Shown one piece after another: positions 8,824 to 11,251 of a stretch of DNA of 11,251 nucleotides. The notes under the pieces were generated by a model. It was given only the letters and a program-made list of their open reading frames with translations. It was not told the DNA's origin and made no database searches. Origin of the DNA: Armatimonadota bacterium (GTDB lineage Bacteria; Armatimonadota; Fimbriimonadia; Fimbriimonadales; Fimbriimonadaceae); NCBI GenBank assembly GCA_003516955.1, contig DPBN01000082.1, positions 1 through 11,251 of the forward strand, read 5' to 3'. Both the position numbers and the translations under genes were made by a program. Numbering within the stretch: position 1 is the first letter of the stretch; each line of letters opens with the position of its first letter.

Positions 8824-8864
8824 ATCCCCATTCTAACCGCATCCTAGCGGGCCACAATGGAGGA
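8824..8864. promoter_or_regulatory. Short divergent intergenic region, possible leaderless promoters
   Basis: Only 41 bp separate the ATG codons of rfbD (-) and the cupin gene (+). On the minus strand TAGAAT (8835 to 8830) lies exactly 6 nt before the rfbD ATG. On the plus strand CACAAT (8853-8858) lies exactly 6 nt before the cupin ATG. TAGAAT matches 5 of 6 bases of the -10 consensus and CACAAT 4 of 6. Transcription from either would begin at or near the start codon. This is inferred from spacing alone. Confidence 0.35.
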
Positions 8865-9188
8865 ATGGGCGAACCCGGATTCTTCCGCTTCGACATCGAG
8901 ACCGCAGGACTGACGCCGCCGGAGAACGGCATCCTCAGCAAGACGCTCCACGAGGACGACAGGATGCGCATCCTCGGCTTCGCGTTCGACGCCGGGCAGA
9001 TGCTCAGCGAGCACACGGCCAGCGTCCCGGCGATGATCGCCATCGTCTCGGGCCGCGCCAAGGTGGGTCTCGGTTCCTCCTACGAGTGCGAGCCTCGCCT
9101 GGGGGAGTGGATCTACATGCAGGCCAAGCTCCCGCACAGCGTGACCGCGCTCGAGCCGACGGTGATGCTCCTGGCGATGTTGCGCTAG
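8865..9188 (+). CDS. Small single-domain cupin protein
   Basis: A 107-aa protein that fits a one-domain cupin beta-barrel. The recognisable parts are GQMLSEHTA (44-52), a central VSGRAKVGLG turn (61-70), and a late MQAKLPHSVTALEPTVMLLAML segment resembling the second cupin motif. The metal-ligand set is incomplete: H50 and H91 remain, but the second histidine of motif 1 is A52 and the usual glutamate is absent. A metal-dependent enzyme activity is therefore uncertain, and a binding or sensing role is as likely. The GGAGGA before the ATG directly abuts it, too close for a normal Shine-Dalgarno, and no other in-frame start fits. It is divergent from rfbD and converges on the CARF-HEPN gene with a single base between stops. 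It is far shorter than RfbC epimerases. Precise function unknown. Confidence 0.8.
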   Translation: MGEPGFFRFDIETAGLTPPENGILSKTLHEDDRMRILGFAFDAGQMLSEHTASVPAMIAIVSGRAKVGLGSSYECEPRLGEWIYMQAKLPHSVTALEPTVMLLAMLR

Positions 9189-9189
9189 G

Positions 9190-10488
9190 TCACGGCAGAA
9201 GGAACCCCAGGCTCGGCATCTGCGGAACTTCCAGCTCGGAGACCGACCGTCCCGTGAGGCCCTGCACGTAGCCCACAAACCAGCCGAGGGCCGCGCCCGC
9301 GAGCGTGCGGCTAACCGGATCGTAGCCGTGGACGAACACCGACCGGTTGCGCAGGTCCCAGACCGGCCGGAAGCCTCTCGGCAGGCCCTGGTAGGCCAGC
9401 GCGGCGAACGGGTGCTCCAGCTTCTTCAGCGTCCTGACCTTCTCGTGGAAGGATAGCGAGGTCCTGTTCTCAGCGGCGCGCTTGGCCAGCCAACCCCTCA
9501 CGGACTGGGGCAGGTCTTCTCTCTCCGCCGACGCGCCGTAGTCCCGCACGTCGATCCCGTACTCGGCCAAGTGCACGAGCGCGAGCTCCTCGGCGAGCCG
9601 CATCAGCCGGAGGAGCGCGTCGCCGTAGTGATCCGCCAAGAACCTGCGCCGAGCGTTCGCTACCAGGTCCAAGAGGAAGAGGCGCTTGGGACCCGGCTCT
9701 CGGCAGGAACCGTGGAGTTCAGTGATGAAAGCCTGGAGCGCCTCCAGCCGGTTCGCGAAGTCCTGCCATTCCGGCCCCATCGGAACCAGCGCCCGCTGGA
9801 TTCCCTCGCGCACGGGACCGAAGTCCGGCTCCTTCCTGACATACTGGACCTGGTCCCAATCGTGCAGGTACAGCGCCAGCTCGGCCAAAGCGCTCGCCAC
9901 CAGAGAGCCGGCCTCTCCCTGGTCGGCGATCTCCTGCGCGAGCTTCGCGGCTTTCAGGAACAGCCCCGCGTTGAACAGCTTCTGCACGGCCTCCAAGCGG
10001 AGCAGCTGCGACTGCTCGAGCAGATCCCCAAGCCGCACCAGCTCCATCGTGTCGGCCGCAGGCCCGGACGGTCCGTACTCGACGTCCACGTAAACCTGGA
10101 GCAGCCCGTAGTAGGAGGCGAACAGCGCCAACGCGGCGCTCATCCACTTCCGCCCGCCGGTGGGGTTGACCGCGATCCTGCCCGTCTGCAAGCCGAGGCC
10201 CCGCATCCAGCCCAACAGCCGGTTGGCCGAGGCCATCACCTGACGGGTGTTCGAGGGGTCGTCGAGCACCGTCTCTAGGCGGACCAGAGACGCGTCCAGG
10301 CCCGCGCCGGCGGCAACCTCCAACGCCGTGGCCCGGCTCTCCGCCGTGGCGACGAACCCAACCGCCAGCCGAGGGTAACGATCCGCCAAGAACCGAATCG
10401 AGTGCACCAGCGGCCGGGCCGACACCCCGACGGACAGGATCATCCCGTAGTCGGGCGGGGCTCCACAGGCGTCGCACGGGTCTTCCAC
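9190..10488 (-). CDS. CARF-HEPN ribonuclease resembling CRISPR-associated TIGR02710 family
   Basis: A 432-aa protein with an N-terminal CARF domain (about 15-155) and a C-terminal HEPN domain (about 280-410), joined by a helical, TPR-like middle. The CARF domain begins MILSVGVSARPLVHSI (16-31), a GxS-type first strand and loop, and has NPTGGRKWMS (108-117), the hallmark of CARF families that sense cyclic oligoadenylate. The HEPN domain holds LRNRSVFVHG: R380/R382 and H387 fit the catalytic Rx4-6H ribonuclease motif. Both halves match the Cas02710/TIGR02710 pattern. Known relatives are type III CRISPR accessory RNases activated by cyclic oligoadenylate; whether this one is, is inference. No cas genes or arrays are visible here. 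The start is uncertain: GTG 10488, 7 nt after the protease stop, adds a 15-residue CDAC-containing lead, while ATG 10443 starts right at the CARF strand. Confidence 0.85.
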   Translation of the reverse strand: MEDPCDACGAPPDYGMILSVGVSARPLVHSIRFLADRYPRLAVGFVATAESRATALEVAAGAGLDASLVRLETVLDDPSNTRQVMASANRLLGWMRGLGLQTGRIAVNPTGGRKWMSAALALFASYYGLLQVYVDVEYGPSGPAADTMELVRLGDLLEQSQLLRLEAVQKLFNAGLFLKAAKLAQEIADQGEAGSLVASALAELALYLHDWDQVQYVRKEPDFGPVREGIQRALVPMGPEWQDFANRLEALQAFITELHGSCREPGPKRLFLLDLVANARRRFLADHYGDALLRLMRLAEELALVHLAEYGIDVRDYGASAEREDLPQSVRGWLAKRAAENRTSLSFHEKVRTLKKLEHPFAALAYQGLPRGFRPVWDLRNRSVFVHGYDPVSRTLAGAALGWFVGYVQGLTGRSVSELEVPQMPSLGFLLP

Positions 10489-10495
10489 GGGCTCG

Positions 10496-11251
10496 TCAGC
10501 TCGGCAGCCTCCGGCTCGGACGGTCGGAGAACTCGGGACGCTTCGGCGGGTTCCTCTCCAGCTCCTCCAGAACCAGCTCCAGCGCCTTCTCCAGCTGCGG
10601 GTCCCGGCCGGCCCTCACGTCCTGCGGCAGGATGTCGACCTCGATGTCCGGGTCGGTGCCGTAGTTCTCCACACCCCAGCCCACGTCCACGAACCAGAAC
10701 GAGAACTCCGGCTGGGAAGTGATCGTGCCGTCCGCGAGCGGGTTCCGCGGCCAGATGCCGATCACGCCTCCCCAGGTCCTCTTCCCGATCAGCGGACCCA
10801 GCTTCATCAGCTTGAAGCAGTGGCTGAAGATGTCGCCGTCCGAGCCGGCGAACTGGTTCGTGATCGCCACCATCGGGCCGTCCACGCTGCCCTCGGGATA
10901 CGGCTCCGGGCTTCCCCACCGGCTCACGTCGTAGCCGATCCTCTTGCGGTTCAGCTTTTCCAGCAGCAGCGGCGAGACGTGCCCGCCGCCGTTGAACCGC
11001 ACGTCCACGACCAGACCGTCCTTCGTCCACTCGGTGAGGAACGTGCGGTGGAACTCCGCGAAGCCGTCCGCGCCCATGTTCGGGATGTGCACGTAGCCCA
11101 CCCTTCCACCGGTCTTCTCGTGAACCCAGCGGCGGTTCGACTCGACCCAATCCCGGTAGCGCAGCGGGGTCTCGGACCGGAGGGTGCGCACCACGACGTC
11201 CCTTTCGATCCCGTCGGCGGACCTCACCGTCAGCGTCACGTCCGCGCCCGC
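10496..11251 (-). CDS. Tricorn-type S41 protease, C-terminal part (5' end outside window)
   Basis: C-terminal 251 residues of a serine protease of the tricorn branch of family S41. The frame is open through the right edge, so an apparent GTG at 11239 is internal. The first residues (ADVTLTVRSADG) look like the end of the PDZ domain. The catalytic C2 domain follows with GYVHIPNMGADGF, VDVRFNGGGH, ITNQFAGSDGDIFSH, RTWGG and WGVENYGTDPDIEVD. Counting from the window edge, S137 in GSDGD matches the tricorn nucleophile (Ser965 of the Thermoplasma enzyme) and E195 in ENYG matches its Glu1023. The catalytic His, in the C1 domain before the PDZ in tricorn, lies outside. Complete homologues usually carry N-terminal beta-propellers and degrade peptides, in archaea downstream of the proteasome. 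The CARF-HEPN gene follows 7 nt after the stop, possibly in one transcript. Confidence 0.92.
   Translation of the reverse strand, partial: AGADVTLTVRSADGIERDVVVRTLRSETPLRYRDWVESNRRWVHEKTGGRVGYVHIPNMGADGFAEFHRTFLTEWTKDGLVVDVRFNGGGHVSPLLLEKLNRKRIGYDVSRWGSPEPYPEGSVDGPMVAITNQFAGSDGDIFSHCFKLMKLGPLIGKRTWGGVIGIWPRNPLADGTITSQPEFSFWFVDVGWGVENYGTDPDIEVDILPQDVRAGRDPQLEKALELVLEELERNPPKRPEFSDRPSRRLPS

Noticed and set aside
8865..9188. The cupin as RfbC (dTDP-4-dehydrorhamnose 3,5-epimerase) partner of rfbD
   Set aside because: It is 107 aa, RfbC is about 180 aa, and no RfbC motifs are visible; the gene lies on the opposite strand.
10496..11239. A complete small S41 protease starting at GTG 11239
   Set aside because: The frame stays open to the window edge with PDZ-like residues before that codon, so this is the tail of a larger protein.
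9190..11251. CRISPR array near the CARF-HEPN gene
   Set aside because: No regularly spaced direct repeats were seen; the region is almost fully occupied by two coding frames.

Overview
The window appears to join two different bacterial genomes near base 4615. The left part (1 to about 4615) has moderate GC and mixed AAA/AAG lysine codons. It carries a tight same-strand operon: the 3' end of topA, then xerC, hslV (clpQ), hslU (clpY) and the start of a FliA/WhiG-type sigma factor. This order, together with an HslV that has a short leader before its catalytic threonine, resembles Bacillota. Negativicutes is a guess only. Spacing is 3 nt between topA and xerC, 17 nt (or a 4-nt overlap) before hslV, a 4-nt ATGA overlap into hslU and 24 nt before the sigma gene, so one transcript is likely.

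Within codons shared by chance between the two families, the sigma frame continues without a break into ClpB, starting just before the NBD1 Walker A motif. Sigma region 4 and the ClpB N-domain are both missing. From there on the DNA is clearly richer in GC, and all 32 lysines of the ClpB part are AAG. I read this as an assembly chimera. A real recombination or fusion is the less likely alternative.

The right part (about 4630 to 11251) is from a GC-rich bacterium whose phylum I cannot fix; Armatimonadota-like is only a guess. After the ClpB segment come a strong hairpin terminator, a Gfo/Idh-family oxidoreductase (+), a convergent RfbD-type dTDP-4-dehydrorhamnose reductase (-), and a small cupin (+) that diverges from rfbD. 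Next are a CARF-HEPN protein resembling the CRISPR-associated TIGR02710 family (-) and, just upstream of it on the same strand, the C-terminal part of a tricorn-type S41 protease that runs off the right edge.

The left genes serve housekeeping: DNA topology, chromosome-dimer resolution, HslUV proteolysis and transcription initiation. The right genes combine proteostasis (ClpB, tricorn-like protease), sugar metabolism and a probable cyclic-oligoadenylate-sensing ribonuclease. No CRISPR array, cas effector genes, tRNA, rRNA or insertion sequence was seen. No stretch longer than 300 bases lacks a gene.
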